64,000 bases of DNA, taken from NCBI GenBank assembly GCA_030429545.1, contig JAUIFF010000004.1, forward strand, positions 434,001 to 498,000, written 5' to 3'. The stretch comes from Polyangia bacterium (lineage in GTDB: Bacteria; Myxococcota_A; Polyangia; Nannocystales; Nannocystaceae). The notes under the pieces are model-generated. The model was not told the DNA's origin, did not search any database, and saw only the letters and a list, made by a program, of their open reading frames with translations. The position numbers and the translations under genes were made by a program. Positions 31,768-40,713 of this stretch are shown one piece after another. The stretch's first letter is position 1. Each line of letters begins with the position of its first letter.

Positions 31768-31844
31768 ATGGGAGGTCTTATCCGCCCGGTCGCGGTGAGA
31801 TCAAGGACAAAGATCGGAACCCAAAAATCGGCGATACTCAGCCT

Positions 31845-32879
31845 ATGCGATGGATATTGTTAGGGGTATGGATGTGTGGGTTGGTGGCCTGTGATGGCGG
31901 ATCGACAGACACCGACGCGACCACCCACAGTACGACGACAACAAGCGAGACAGGCTCACAGGAGGCCGAGACCTCGGTTGAGACCACGGGAGAGTCGGAA
32001 ACCGGTGGTCCACCCAAAATGTGGACACCGTGCGAGGTTTCGCCGGCGTTACCCGACGGCGACGCATTTGACCAGACACTGGTGCGCCTCACTCCCGACG
32101 GGACAGCACTGTACATCGCCACCGACGAGTCGGAAGTCCGCCGCTACCTGATCGAGCCGGGCGAGCCCTGTCAGCTCACCTTGGACGAAAGTTTTGGCAC
32201 CGGAGGCGTCATCGCGGCAACGGTTTCGGACATGGCCGTCAGCGACAGCGCAGTCGTTGTCACCCACGAGGACAACACCGCAGGCGCCCAGCAAATTTGG
32301 CCAAGTCCCGGCAGCTGCAGCCCCGAAACCCAGCTCGCACACCTAGCCGCAAGCCCGACCGAAGATGCCTGGATAGCCAGCTACTACGAAGGCCCACTAC
32401 AGGGGTTCAACGCCAGCGGGTCGTGTGCATATACAGAGAAGCCAGGGTTCACCTATGAAGGACTCACCCCCAAGGGCCTCGCCCTACTCCCGGACGGTAG
32501 CGTGCATATGTCCGTCAGCGGCGACATCGACGAAAACGGGGTACCCGAGCACGGCGTTTTGCGATTTGCCGCCGACGGCACCCGGGCCGGCACCTACGGC
32601 AGCCTCGTGAGTGCGATCGAACCCGACGGTTTTTGCCTGACCGACAGCATCACCCTGTGCGGAGAAGATGTATGCACACACGACCCAAGCTGCTGGCGGA
32701 TCAAACGTTTCGCCGCCAACGGAGAGTACATCGGCAGCGTCGCAACCGACCCACTGCGCAAGGGAGACGGCTACGCATTCGTCGAAACCTCGGTCACAAG
32801 CAACCCCCAAGGCGTCTACCTCTACGTAGGAGGAGGCTACAACGCCGGAGGCCGCGGAGTGTTCCGCATTGGCATCTAA
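31845..32879 (+). CDS. Secreted lipoprotein, beta-propeller-like
   Basis: 344 residues. MRWILLGVWMCGLVAC is a short signal peptide with lipobox LVAC, followed by a Thr/Ser/Glu linker. The remainder has repeated strand/turn elements (LVRLTPDGTALYIATDESEV, GLALLPDGSVHMSVSGDID, VLRFAADGTRAGTYG) as in Kelch/NHL/SMP-30-like propellers, plus several Cys. The frame is open far upstream, but there it overlaps the purine phosphorylase gene, so ATG 31845 is used. Function unknown. Confidence 0.8.
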   Translation: MRWILLGVWMCGLVACDGGSTDTDATTHSTTTTSETGSQEAETSVETTGESETGGPPKMWTPCEVSPALPDGDAFDQTLVRLTPDGTALYIATDESEVRRYLIEPGEPCQLTLDESFGTGGVIAATVSDMAVSDSAVVVTHEDNTAGAQQIWPSPGSCSPETQLAHLAASPTEDAWIASYYEGPLQGFNASGSCAYTEKPGFTYEGLTPKGLALLPDGSVHMSVSGDIDENGVPEHGVLRFAADGTRAGTYGSLVSAIEPDGFCLTDSITLCGEDVCTHDPSCWRIKRFAANGEYIGSVATDPLRKGDGYAFVETSVTSNPQGVYLYVGGGYNAGGRGVFRIGI

Positions 32880-33352
32880 CGAGAGATAGCCCGCAAGCAC
32901 GACCTCGCTCAGAAAAAGATGTAGAAGCAACGATACCCGGGTCCTCGTGTTCGAGGGCCGAGGGGCGGGCTTTGGCAGGGTCTCTCCGCCGACCCGACTT
33001 AGAGGTTCCGGGCCCCCCTCGTGTTCGAGGACGGAGGAGCAGGCTTCGGCAGGGTTCACGGGCCCTGCCGCGAGGGCTGGCTTGTCCGGTCACCGACTTC
33101 GAGCCTCCGGAAGCACGGCAGTTGTAACTTGTGAAGATGTGAATCGTAGGGGGGCCGATTCGTTGGCGAGAGGGATAGTCGGTGCGGCCTCCGGTCGAAG
33201 TGCGGGACCCCCCACGTCACCCATTCAACGTGCGGGATCGGGCTTCTCCTCTCGGATTTCGGTGCTTCGTCGTCGCTCGGGCTTCTCCTCTCGGACTTGG
33301 GCCCAGCGCTCCCCGTACCGCCCGCTCCCCCGAAACACGCCAAAGCCCGCCC
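32880..33352. other. Non-coding region with short direct repeats
   Basis: No gene is supported. The 19-mer TCGGGCTTCTCCTCTCGGA occurs twice (33238-33256 and 33277-33295), and related 'TCGTGTTCGAGG' words occur at ~32944 and ~33020. A long frame crosses this block and the 91-bp repeats, but since 91 is not a multiple of 3 its translation changes in every unit, so I regard it as non-coding. Confidence 0.6.
33053..33105 (-). repeat. Dispersed intergenic repeat, copy 1
   Basis: Read on the minus strand it starts GGCTCGAAGTCGGTGACCGG and ends GGCAGGGCCCGTGAACC. It matches 45250-45299 on the plus strand with four substitutions and one gap over about 50 bp. Both copies are intergenic. Confidence 0.75.
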
Positions 33353-33382
33353 CTGAGAAGTTAGCGACAGCAAACTTCTCAG
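33353..33382. repeat. Inverted repeat bordering the 91-bp array (left)
   Basis: CTGAGAAGTT (33353-33362) and AACTTCTCAG (33373-33382) with a 10-nt loop; the right arm is the first 10 nt of the first 91-bp unit. Confidence 0.85.
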
Positions 33383-33827
33383 CACCCTCATCCAGCGCAC
33401 ACACAAACGCACGCGCAAAGATTCGCGGAGGTCAAGCCGGAGCCGACAAACAAGCACCCACCAAACTTCTCAGCACCCTCATCCAGCACACACACAAACG
33501 CACGCGCAAAGATTCGCGGAGGTCAAGCCGGAGCCGACAAACAAGCACCCACCAAACTTCTCAGCACCCTCATCCAGCACACACACCAACGCACGCGCAA
33601 AGATTCGCGGAGGGCTTTTGTTCGTGAACCGAGGCCTGAGAAGTTAACTTCTCAGCACCCTCATCCAGCACACACACAAACGCACGCGCAAAGATTCGCG
33701 GAGGTCAAGCCGGAGCCGACAAACAAGCACCCACCAAACTTCTCAGCACCCTCATCCAGCACACACACCAACGCACGCGCAAAGATTCGCGGAGGGCTTT
33801 TGTTCGTGAACCGAGGCCTGAGAAGTG
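33373..33827. repeat. Five tandem 91-bp repeats with two alternating 32-nt segments
   Basis: Unit starts (AACTTCTCAG) lie at 33373, 33464, 33555, 33646 and 33737, exactly 91 bp apart. Each unit has a 59-nt near-identical part (AACTTCTCAG... to ...TTCGCGGAGG) and a 32-nt part of one of two types: type A (starts TCAAGCCGGAGCCGACAAAC) in units 1, 2, 4 and type B (starts GCTTTTGTTCGTGAACC, ends CCTGAGAAGTT or -GTG) in units 3 and 5. Type B ends in the reverse complement of the unit start, so the unit 3/4 junction is a perfect 20-bp palindrome at 33636-33655. Order A-A-B-A-B. Confidence 0.95.
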
Positions 33828-33862
33828 AAGCTGTAGTTCGCTACAGCGAACTTCTCAGGGCC
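33815..33862. repeat. Long nested hairpin bordering the 91-bp array (right)
   Basis: Outer arms CCTGAGAAGT (33817-33826) and ACTTCTCAGG (33850-33859) enclose an inner perfect stem GCTGTAG-TTCG-CTACAGC (33830-33847) with a UUCG-type tetraloop. It could act as a terminator-like or cruciform element, though no T-run follows. Confidence 0.85.
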
Positions 33863-33901
33863 GGTCTCACGGACAAAAGAACCCGCGCGCCCATCACACC
33901 C

Positions 33902-34927
33902 TTAACCATTAAGGAGAACGTAGACGAGCCCTATGCCAATACCGATGGCGACCCCGATAGCAATAGCGACCATCGTTGCGATCCGCGGTCCCTGGTTGCT
34001 TGTGTCATCCACATCGGGGCTTGTTGATTTCCCGTCGGCCAGCGACTCGTCGTCACCGCGCAGGTTGACTGGCTGGTGTCGTGGCGGGATTTGGCCGCCT
34101 AGGCGTTGGGACACGTCCTTGAGGATTTCGGACAGTTCTTCAAGGGTGGGGCGGACATCGGGGCGGCGGCTCATCATGCGCCGGCAGACATCTGAGAGTT
34201 GCTCATCGAAGTTGCGGATTTCGAGTTTGAGCTCTGGGCGTTCGGCTTTGAGGTGACGGCGCACGACTGCGGTGTAGTGGTCGTCTTGACCGCTTTTGCG
34301 AAACGGCGGATGGCCGCTACACATGTGATACAGCGAGCAGCCTAGGGCATAGACATCGGCTCGCGCGTCGACTTCTTTGCCGAGTGCTTGTTCGGGGGCC
34401 AGGTAGTCTGGTGTGCCTACAAATACCCCGGTTGCGGTGATCGACAGGTCTTCTTGCAGTGCCTTGGCCAGGCCGAAGTCGGTGACCTTGAGCATGCTCG
34501 AGCTGACCACCAGGTTTGATGGTTTGACATCGCGGTGGACCACACCGACGCGTTGGGTTTCGATGAGTCCGATGGCGGCTTGGCGGATGGCCTCGGCTGC
34601 GTCGCCGGGGTGCAGTGGGCCGCGTTTTTTGAGGGCGATGCCAATGTCCTCGCCGTCGAGAAACTCCATCGCCATGTACGGTCGGCCTTCGAACTCACCG
34701 ATCACGTAGATTTGGACGACGTTTGGGTGGTTCATGGCCGCGAGGGCACGGCCCTCACGCAAAAACCGTTGCTTAAACTCTTCGGATTCTCGGTGTTTAC
34801 GGCCGAGGATCTTGATGGCTACACGCCGACCGAGTTTTTGGTCGACACCTTCATAGACCTCACCCATGGCCCCTTTCCCAAGCAGCCCTTTGACCGAGAA
34901 GTCTCCGATCGTCTCCGGGATCGGCAT
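33902..34927 (-). CDS. Membrane-anchored Ser/Thr protein kinase
   Basis: 341 residues. The kinase domain spans ~10-270 with GKGAMG, VAIKILG (catalytic Lys), HRDVKPSN, DFG and DYLAPEQ, all intact. A short hydrophilic linker leads to one C-terminal TM helix (~317-337, Ile/Gly/Val-rich) with almost no external part, so it is anchored rather than sensing outside by a domain of its own. It lies between the repeat array and dnaB, on the same strand as dnaB but 123 bp downstream. Substrates unknown. Confidence 0.93.
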   Translation of the reverse strand: MPIPETIGDFSVKGLLGKGAMGEVYEGVDQKLGRRVAIKILGRKHRESEEFKQRFLREGRALAAMNHPNVVQIYVIGEFEGRPYMAMEFLDGEDIGIALKKRGPLHPGDAAEAIRQAAIGLIETQRVGVVHRDVKPSNLVVSSSMLKVTDFGLAKALQEDLSITATGVFVGTPDYLAPEQALGKEVDARADVYALGCSLYHMCSGHPPFRKSGQDDHYTAVVRRHLKAERPELKLEIRNFDEQLSDVCRRMMSRRPDVRPTLEELSEILKDVSQRLGGQIPPRHQPVNLRGDDESLADGKSTSPDVDDTSNQGPRIATMVAIAIGVAIGIGIGLVYVLLNG

Positions 34928-35050
34928 CGCCCTGAAGCTATCACGCCAGCCGGTTTATGGGACAGGATTCGCCGAGATACGGTGCCGGGGGAAACGCGCG
35001 CGGGCGGTCCTCAATGCTAGCGTGATATGCGCGTTGTGACAGGCGGGTAA

Positions 35051-36457
35051 CTACATCTGCGGAGCGGGATTCTCGAACCGCGTGTGGTGTTTGACGAACG
35101 TCAGGTGCACTGTACCGATTGGGCCGTTGCGTTGTTTGCCAATGATGACCTCTGCTTTGTTTTCGACGGCACGCCGCTCTTCCTCGGATGCCTCAGCTGT
35201 GAGGTAGCGCTCGCCTCGATAGATAAACATGATCACGTCTGCATCCTGCTCGATCGCGCCGGACTCACGCAGGTCGGAGAGCATGGGGCGGTGGTCCGAA
35301 CGGCTATCGACTGCGCGGTTGAGCTGACTGAGGGCGATCACTGGCATGTTTAGCTCTTTCGCCATCCCCTTGAGCCCACGCGAGATTTCGCTGATCTCCT
35401 GCTCGCGCGACTGGTAGTTGGACTTCCCTCCGCGGGCGAGCTGCAGGTAGTCGACCATGATCATGCCGATTTGGCCGTCGCGGTCGAAGATGTTGTTGTC
35501 CTCGCGAAAACGCCGGGCGCGGCCGCGGATCTCGAGGATCGACGGGGCGGCCTGATCGTCGACATACAACTTTGCCTGCGAGATTCGGTCGGCGGCGCGG
35601 GTCAGTCGGATCCAGTCGTCCTCCTCGAATGCGCCGACCCGGAGTTTTTGCGCATCGACCCGGGCCTCGGCACACAGGATACGTTCGATCAACTGCGTGG
35701 CACCCATCTCCAAGCTAAAAAACAGCACCGGGTGGGTGACAGGGCGTTGGTCGGGGGCGACGTGGTTGTAGCGCTCTGGCAGGATACATGCCTGTTGGGC
35801 CAGGTTGAGGGCGAAGGCTGTTTTACCCATCGAGGGGCGTGCGGCGAGGATGACCAAATCGCCAGGTTGCATGCCGCCGGTCATATCGTCGAGGACATGA
35901 AAGTTGGTTGGCACGCCGGTGATATTCGAGTCGAGTTTGCTGCGCTCGGTGATCCCCTTGAACACCTCCATCACCAGCTCGCGGGCACCGACGTAGGTCG
36001 ACCGCCGCCCGCTGGCATTGATCGCCATGATTTTCTTTTCGGCCTCGTCGATAAACTCGTCGGGGTTTTCGAGGTCCTGCATGCCGTCTTCGGCGACCTC
36101 GCGGGCGGTGATCACGAGGTTGCGAATATTGGCGAGTTTGCGGATCTGCTCGGCGTGGTGGGAGATGTTGTGGCTGGTCGCGTAGCGGTCGCTGAGGCGG
36201 TTGAGGACCTCGATGCCGCCGACCAGGTTCATATCGCCGACTGCTCGCAGCTGCATTTCCAGGGTCACCACATCGATCGGCTCCTTGCGCTCGGCGAGCG
36301 TGAGCATGGCCTTGTAGATCGCCTGGTGTCGCGGGATGTAAAAGTCCTCGTCGCGGACGACATCTTGGATGTCAAACAGTGCCGACTCGCCGCGAAGCAA
36401 CACGCCGCCGAGGACCGCGGCTTCAGCCTCTTGGTTGTGGGGTAGGGGTCGGCTCAT
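35051..36457 (-). CDS. dnaB: Replicative DNA helicase
   Basis: 468 residues, normal for DnaB. The N-terminal domain begins SRPLPHNQEAEAAVLGGVLL. A linker helix and a RecA-like domain follow with Walker A ARPSMGKTAFALNLA, MIMVDYLQLARGG (Walker B) and SQLNRAVDSRSDHRPMLSDL (motif H4 and the Arg finger region). The ATG at 36457 gives MSRPLPHN; an upstream in-frame start adds 16 residues without homology. It unwinds DNA ahead of the replication fork in the cytoplasm. The kinase 33902-34927 lies downstream and the phosphotransferase-like gene upstream. Confidence 0.97.
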   Translation of the reverse strand: MSRPLPHNQEAEAAVLGGVLLRGESALFDIQDVVRDEDFYIPRHQAIYKAMLTLAERKEPIDVVTLEMQLRAVGDMNLVGGIEVLNRLSDRYATSHNISHHAEQIRKLANIRNLVITAREVAEDGMQDLENPDEFIDEAEKKIMAINASGRRSTYVGARELVMEVFKGITERSKLDSNITGVPTNFHVLDDMTGGMQPGDLVILAARPSMGKTAFALNLAQQACILPERYNHVAPDQRPVTHPVLFFSLEMGATQLIERILCAEARVDAQKLRVGAFEEDDWIRLTRAADRISQAKLYVDDQAAPSILEIRGRARRFREDNNIFDRDGQIGMIMVDYLQLARGGKSNYQSREQEISEISRGLKGMAKELNMPVIALSQLNRAVDSRSDHRPMLSDLRESGAIEQDADVIMFIYRGERYLTAEASEEERRAVENKAEVIIGKQRNGPIGTVHLTFVKHHTRFENPAPQM

Positions 36458-36648
36458 GCCCCGGGGTAGTAGCTCGAGTGCCGCGGCCGCGACAAGCACG
36501 TGCACATCGGTAAGTCCTGCCTGGCCACTACTTTTTGCCCGGCTCCCGTGATCTTTGCGACCTGCGTCGGAGATCGCCGCTGGCGGTGTCTAGGTCGATG
36601 TCAGCAGACGGGCCTGTGGCGACATCGAGGGGGAAAGTAAATGTACAT

Positions 36649-37677
36649 TCAATTGTTTTGGATCAGCCGCAGCAGGCTGTGGCGGACAATTTTTCCCATG
36701 CTCGTGCACTTGAGGTACCGATCGTCGCGGTAGTGGTGGGCGAGCTCGGTCCGCAGTTGCTTGACGTTGTCCATCGGCGCGAGTTCTGTCACCGCCATCA
36801 CATCCATCAGGCTGCGAATCTGTTTAAAGGAATAGCGAATCCGGCTGGCGATCATCGCCCGTTCTTCTTTTTGGTACTGCCGGACCGTTCGCGGGGTCAT
36901 GCGCTGCAGCCCCAGCTCGATCACCGGCATATTCTTTTTGAAGTACTGCGGCATGTAGATGCTCTTGCGCGGCTCGTACGACTGCTGGTCAAAGTCGATG
37001 GCCCGGATCCGGTAGTGGACGTCCTCGAAGTCCGGCGTGATTTCGACGACCCAGTTGCTGCTGTGCATGTCGCCTAGCAGGCGGACAAAGCAGCGCTCGT
37101 TGAACTTGACGAACTCCTTGGCCAGGCGGATTTCGTTGTCGACCTTGCCGACTTGCAGGTAGCGCTTGAAAAACTCATCGCCCGGAATCCCGGCGATATG
37201 CTCTTCGATCAGCGTCTCCTCGTGGACCACGTAGCTGATCCGGTTGGGCGACAACAGCCCTTCGAGCTCGAGCCCGTACACGCGCGAGGCATCGGCATTT
37301 TTGATGTAGAAGTAGTCGAAGTTGTCGTTGATCTTGTTGACCACCCGCACCCGAAACGGGTTGGTGTTGCCGTACAGACACAGATCGACGCGGTCGACAT
37401 ACAGGTGCTCCATCACCGACAGGTCGCCATCGGCCCGCAAAATCGCATAGATTTTCTTGAGCGCGTGGTGGATGTGTTTGAGGTCTTCGGGCGGGTATAA
37501 AAGCGAGACCCACAGGGTGTCGTTGTTGTATTTGTCGTAGAGCGTGACGGCGTCGCTGTAGCGGCCGAGGTCGCGGTACTGAATCGGCAGGTCGAGGCCA
37601 CGCCCGTACTCGGCGAGGTAGCCACGCAGCCGGTCGTCGATTTTGTAGGGCGTCTTTTTTCGAGTGATGCGTGGCAT
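36649..37677 (-). CDS. Unknown protein with aminoglycoside-phosphotransferase/kinase-like catalytic motifs
   Basis: 342 residues, starting MPRITRKKTPYKIDDRL. I do not recognise a named family. Two motifs near residues 205-245 recall the catalytic and metal loops of the APH/choline-kinase fold: LLGDMHSSNWVV (GDxHxxN) and RAIDFDQQSY (xDFD). The N-terminal half contains PFRVRVVNKINDNFDYFYIK, with a possible ATP-anchoring Lys. The C-terminus is basic and helical. The codon start at ATG 37677 is chosen; upstream in-frame sequence looks random. It lies 191 bp upstream of dnaB on the same strand. A small-molecule or protein kinase is a reasonable guess, not a finding. Confidence 0.65.
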   Translation of the reverse strand: MPRITRKKTPYKIDDRLRGYLAEYGRGLDLPIQYRDLGRYSDAVTLYDKYNNDTLWVSLLYPPEDLKHIHHALKKIYAILRADGDLSVMEHLYVDRVDLCLYGNTNPFRVRVVNKINDNFDYFYIKNADASRVYGLELEGLLSPNRISYVVHEETLIEEHIAGIPGDEFFKRYLQVGKVDNEIRLAKEFVKFNERCFVRLLGDMHSSNWVVEITPDFEDVHYRIRAIDFDQQSYEPRKSIYMPQYFKKNMPVIELGLQRMTPRTVRQYQKEERAMIASRIRYSFKQIRSLMDVMAVTELAPMDNVKQLRTELAHHYRDDRYLKCTSMGKIVRHSLLRLIQNN

Positions 37678-37816
37678 GCGGTATCCGCTGGGATGGCGAT
37701 GATAAATCTCACCCGCGTTGAGGGCAAACAGGCCCACAGGAGCCAGGGGCTGGCACCGCCGGGGCGTGCGGGTCGTATCCCGACCGGTATCATGCATCGA
37801 GCTGATGGGTCTGTTT

Positions 37817-39772
37817 ATGAAATCACTTGCACTGACATCTTGCCTGTTGTCCCTGGCGTTTGTGCCGGTTGCCGAGGCGGCGCCATCGTCTGTGTCTTCG
37901 GACAGCCAGCCGGCGGTTGGCGAGACCTCCCGGGTGTGGGTGTATTTTAGCGACCGCGGGCGCGCCCCGGCCGAGCTCACCCGCGACCTGGCCCAACGTT
38001 CACAACAGATCCACCCCAAGGCACTCGCTCGCCGTCAACGGGTGCGCGGCGATGCCGGGGTCGACCGCCGTGACCTCGCCCCGTCGCAGCACTATATAGA
38101 TGCAGTTACACAGACTGGCGCGAGCAAGCGCCATGTCTCGCGCTGGCTCAACGCCGTGAGTGTGGAGGCCACCGGTGACCAGCTGCGTGCGATCTCAGCC
38201 CTGCCCATGGTCGAGCGGGTTACGCCGGTCCGTCGCGGGCGTGCGCGCGTGCCCGTGGACGGCCCGCAAAAACTCCAGTGGCCCCGCAACAACGCCGGGT
38301 TTTCGGCCGACCAACTCGAGATCATTGGTGCCGACTACCTTCAGGAGTGTGGACTTACGGGGGCCGGTGTGATCATCGGCGTACAGGACAGTGGGTTTGA
38401 TGTCTCCCACGTTTCGCTGCAAAACGTCGAGGTCTTGGGGACCCGCGACTTTGTCAACAACGACGACAACGTCGGGCCCGAGCAGGGCGACCCGCCGGGC
38501 CAGCACGGTCATGGAACGCTTGTACTATCAACTATTGTCGGGGTGGACCCTGGCACGTTTTTGGGGGTCGCGCCCGGGGCCAGTGTGTTGCTCAGCAAAA
38601 CCGAGGATATCTCGCAGGAGGAGCCGTTTGAGGAGGATAACTTTGTCGCCGGCATCGAGTGGATCGAAGAAAATGGCGCCGACATCTTTACCGCCTCGCT
38701 CGGTTACTTCGACTGGTACGAAGCCTCCGACATGGACGGTCAGACCGCGGTCACGACCATCGCCTCGACCATTGCCGTGCAAAACGGTCTCATCATGTTT
38801 AACTCGATGGGCAACAGTGGGCCCGATGCGACCACACTCGGGGCCCCGGCCGACGCCGATGGGGTGATCAGCCTGGGCGCGGCCCATTTCAATGGCGACA
38901 TTGCCGGATTTAGCTCGCGCGGGCCGACGGCCGACGGACGGACCAAGCCCGAGGTGATTGCCCCCGGTGTCGATGTCGCCTGTGCCGACCCGTCGACCAC
39001 CGACGAATACCGCACCGCCAACGGGACCAGCCTGTCCAACCCCTTGGCTGCCGGTCTCGGTGCGCTGTTGCTCGAGGCCTATCCCGACATGACCCCCGCG
39101 GACATGTTGACGCTGCTGCGCCAAACCTCAGACCAGGCTGACGACCCCGATAACGACCGCGGGTGGGGGATGATCGATGGCTACCGGGCCGGGCTCGATT
39201 ATTGCTCATGCAACGATGTCGACGGCGATGGCCATACCGATGTCAACTGTGGCGGGGACGATTGCGACGACAGCCTGGCCACCGTCTATCCCGGGGCCGA
39301 GGAAATCTGCGACGGTCACGACAACGATTGCGACGGCGAGAAGTTGCCGACCGAGCTCGATGTCGACAACGACCTGGTGGCCGAGTGCGAGGGCGACTGC
39401 GACGACAACAACCCCGACGCCGTCCCCGGGGGCGAGGAAATTTGCGGGGATGGGGTCGACAACGATTGTCTAGATGGCGACATGGCCTGTGAGCCCGAGC
39501 CGACCGGCACCACCGGCGGCGATTCGGATTCGTCGACGGCCGGGCCCCAAACCACCGGGGGCGGGACCGAGGGCGAAACCGAAGTTGCTGGTACATCGAC
39601 TGGCGACGACAGCGAAAGTGCGTCGACCGGCCCGGGCCAGGACGACGACAAGGGCTGCGCCTGCACGAGTGCCCAGGGGGGCAACAACTGGGGCGCGCTC
39701 ACCCTGCTTGGTTTGCTCGCGCTTCGCCGGCGCAAACACCAATCTGCTCGCCAAACGGCGAAAACCCGCTAG
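37817..39772 (+). CDS. Secreted subtilisin-like serine protease with MopE-type repeats and C-terminal sorting tail
   Basis: 651 residues. MKSLALTSCLLSLAFVPVAEAA is a clear signal peptide; an ATG four codons upstream (37805) is the alternative start. A propeptide-like region follows, then a subtilase domain with catalytic Asp in VIIGVQDSGFDVSH, His in GQHGHGTLVLST and Ser in NGTSLSNPLAAG. The next part holds EF-hand-like Asp-rich segments (DVDGDGHTDVNCGGDDCDD) and MopE-type metal motifs (EEICDGHDNDCDG, EEICGDGVDNDC). A Thr/Ser/Gly linker leads to Cys-Ala-Cys, a short hydrophobic helix and RRRK, the layout of MYXO-CTERM-like sorting signals. It is probably surface-anchored or released. Confidence 0.93.
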   Translation: MKSLALTSCLLSLAFVPVAEAAPSSVSSDSQPAVGETSRVWVYFSDRGRAPAELTRDLAQRSQQIHPKALARRQRVRGDAGVDRRDLAPSQHYIDAVTQTGASKRHVSRWLNAVSVEATGDQLRAISALPMVERVTPVRRGRARVPVDGPQKLQWPRNNAGFSADQLEIIGADYLQECGLTGAGVIIGVQDSGFDVSHVSLQNVEVLGTRDFVNNDDNVGPEQGDPPGQHGHGTLVLSTIVGVDPGTFLGVAPGASVLLSKTEDISQEEPFEEDNFVAGIEWIEENGADIFTASLGYFDWYEASDMDGQTAVTTIASTIAVQNGLIMFNSMGNSGPDATTLGAPADADGVISLGAAHFNGDIAGFSSRGPTADGRTKPEVIAPGVDVACADPSTTDEYRTANGTSLSNPLAAGLGALLLEAYPDMTPADMLTLLRQTSDQADDPDNDRGWGMIDGYRAGLDYCSCNDVDGDGHTDVNCGGDDCDDSLATVYPGAEEICDGHDNDCDGEKLPTELDVDNDLVAECEGDCDDNNPDAVPGGEEICGDGVDNDCLDGDMACEPEPTGTTGGDSDSSTAGPQTTGGGTEGETEVAGTSTGDDSESASTGPGQDDDKGCACTSAQGGNNWGALTLLGLLALRRRKHQSARQTAKTR

Positions 39773-40158
39773 TTCACCGAATACGGAGTGCTCAGGCGAA
39801 ACGGTGCAACCTCGGCATCAAACCCCGAGCCGTCTTCGCGGACCATTTGATAGCTGCCGTGCATGGTGCCGAATGCGGTGTCGAGCGGGCAGGCCGATGT
39901 ATATTCAAATGACTCACCCGGGGCCAACACCGGTTGGGCACCCACCACCCCGGGCCCGCGAACTTCTTCGACCTCGCCCTTGGCGTTGGTGATCACCCAG
40001 TGTCGCGTCAACAGTTGCACCGTTTGTGTGCCGCGGTTTTGGATGAGGATTTTGTAAACAAAAAACCAGTGACCCTGCTTGGGGCGCGAGTGCTCCTGCG
40101 AATACTCGGCCGTGACATGGACGCGGATGCCTTCGGTTGTCGCCTCAGAAGTCGCCAT
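39769..40158 (-). CDS. apaG: ApaG domain protein (Co2+/Mg2+ efflux-associated)
   Basis: 129 residues, standard for ApaG: IRVHVTAEYSQEHS, FFVYKILIQNRGTQTVQLLT, RHWVITNAKGEVEEVRGPGVVGAQPVL and CPLDTAFGTMHGSYQMV. It is a small fibronectin-III-like domain that binds anions/nucleotides in homologues; the physiological role is uncertain. It is convergent with the subtilase gene, their ends overlapping by 4 bp. ATG 40158 (MATSEATTEG) is used. Confidence 0.95.
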   Translation of the reverse strand: MATSEATTEGIRVHVTAEYSQEHSRPKQGHWFFVYKILIQNRGTQTVQLLTRHWVITNAKGEVEEVRGPGVVGAQPVLAPGESFEYTSACPLDTAFGTMHGSYQMVREDGSGFDAEVAPFRLSTPYSVN

Positions 40159-40428
40159 GGTTACCCGCGCGTCAGTGTACAGAGACATTGACCGTCGTGC
40201 CCGTGTGACCCGACAGGTTGAGATCCTGCGGGAGCTTCCACACGGGCGGCCGGACGGCCGGGTCAATCGTGGTCGAAGTCGGAAGTTGGCGCGGAGGCGT
40301 CGCCTCGAGTCGGGCGAAAAAAAGCCTTGAACGAGATCGAGGTGCGCGTGGCTCGCATGTGTAGGAACGTTGTCCGACACATGTTTAAGGACAACCAAGC
40401 GCTGGGGTTTGGTAGTTGAGTTGGCTGG

Positions 40429-40713
40429 ATGGGACGGGATTTGGGGCAGTGGTTTGGGGTTTGGAGCCTGTGGTTTGCGGCCGGCATCACCTGGGGGATC
40501 TGTCTTGAGAGACAGGCTTTGGCAGGGTCATGCCCCGCCCCCAAGGTTGAGGTCGTCACCCTGACACGTGTGGCCATACAACGGATTGAAGGCCCCGACG
40601 ACGGCGGACAAACCCAGGCGATCTGGCCCGAGCAGGCGACATTTAACGCGCCGGGGGAGTTTGCCGTGGCCGATCGTGAACTGTTGTCGACCTCGCTCGA
40701 GGAATACCAGTGA
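40429..40713 (+). CDS. Small membrane-anchored unknown protein
   Basis: 94 residues: one N-terminal hydrophobic helix (WFGVWSLWFAAGITWGICL) and a short polar tail. I do not recognise it. Its stop overlaps the GTG start of the next small gene by 4 bp (GTGA), which supports both being real and coupled. Confidence 0.5.
   Translation: MGRDLGQWFGVWSLWFAAGITWGICLERQALAGSCPAPKVEVVTLTRVAIQRIEGPDDGGQTQAIWPEQATFNAPGEFAVADRELLSTSLEEYQ

Noticed and set aside
32947..33627. 226-codon plus-strand reading frame over the repeat block
   Set aside because: The 91-bp period shifts the frame in each unit, the composition is low-complexity, and there is no homology.
33373..33827. CRISPR array
   Set aside because: The repeated part is 59 nt, the 32-nt 'spacers' are only two recurring sequences, and no cas gene is nearby.
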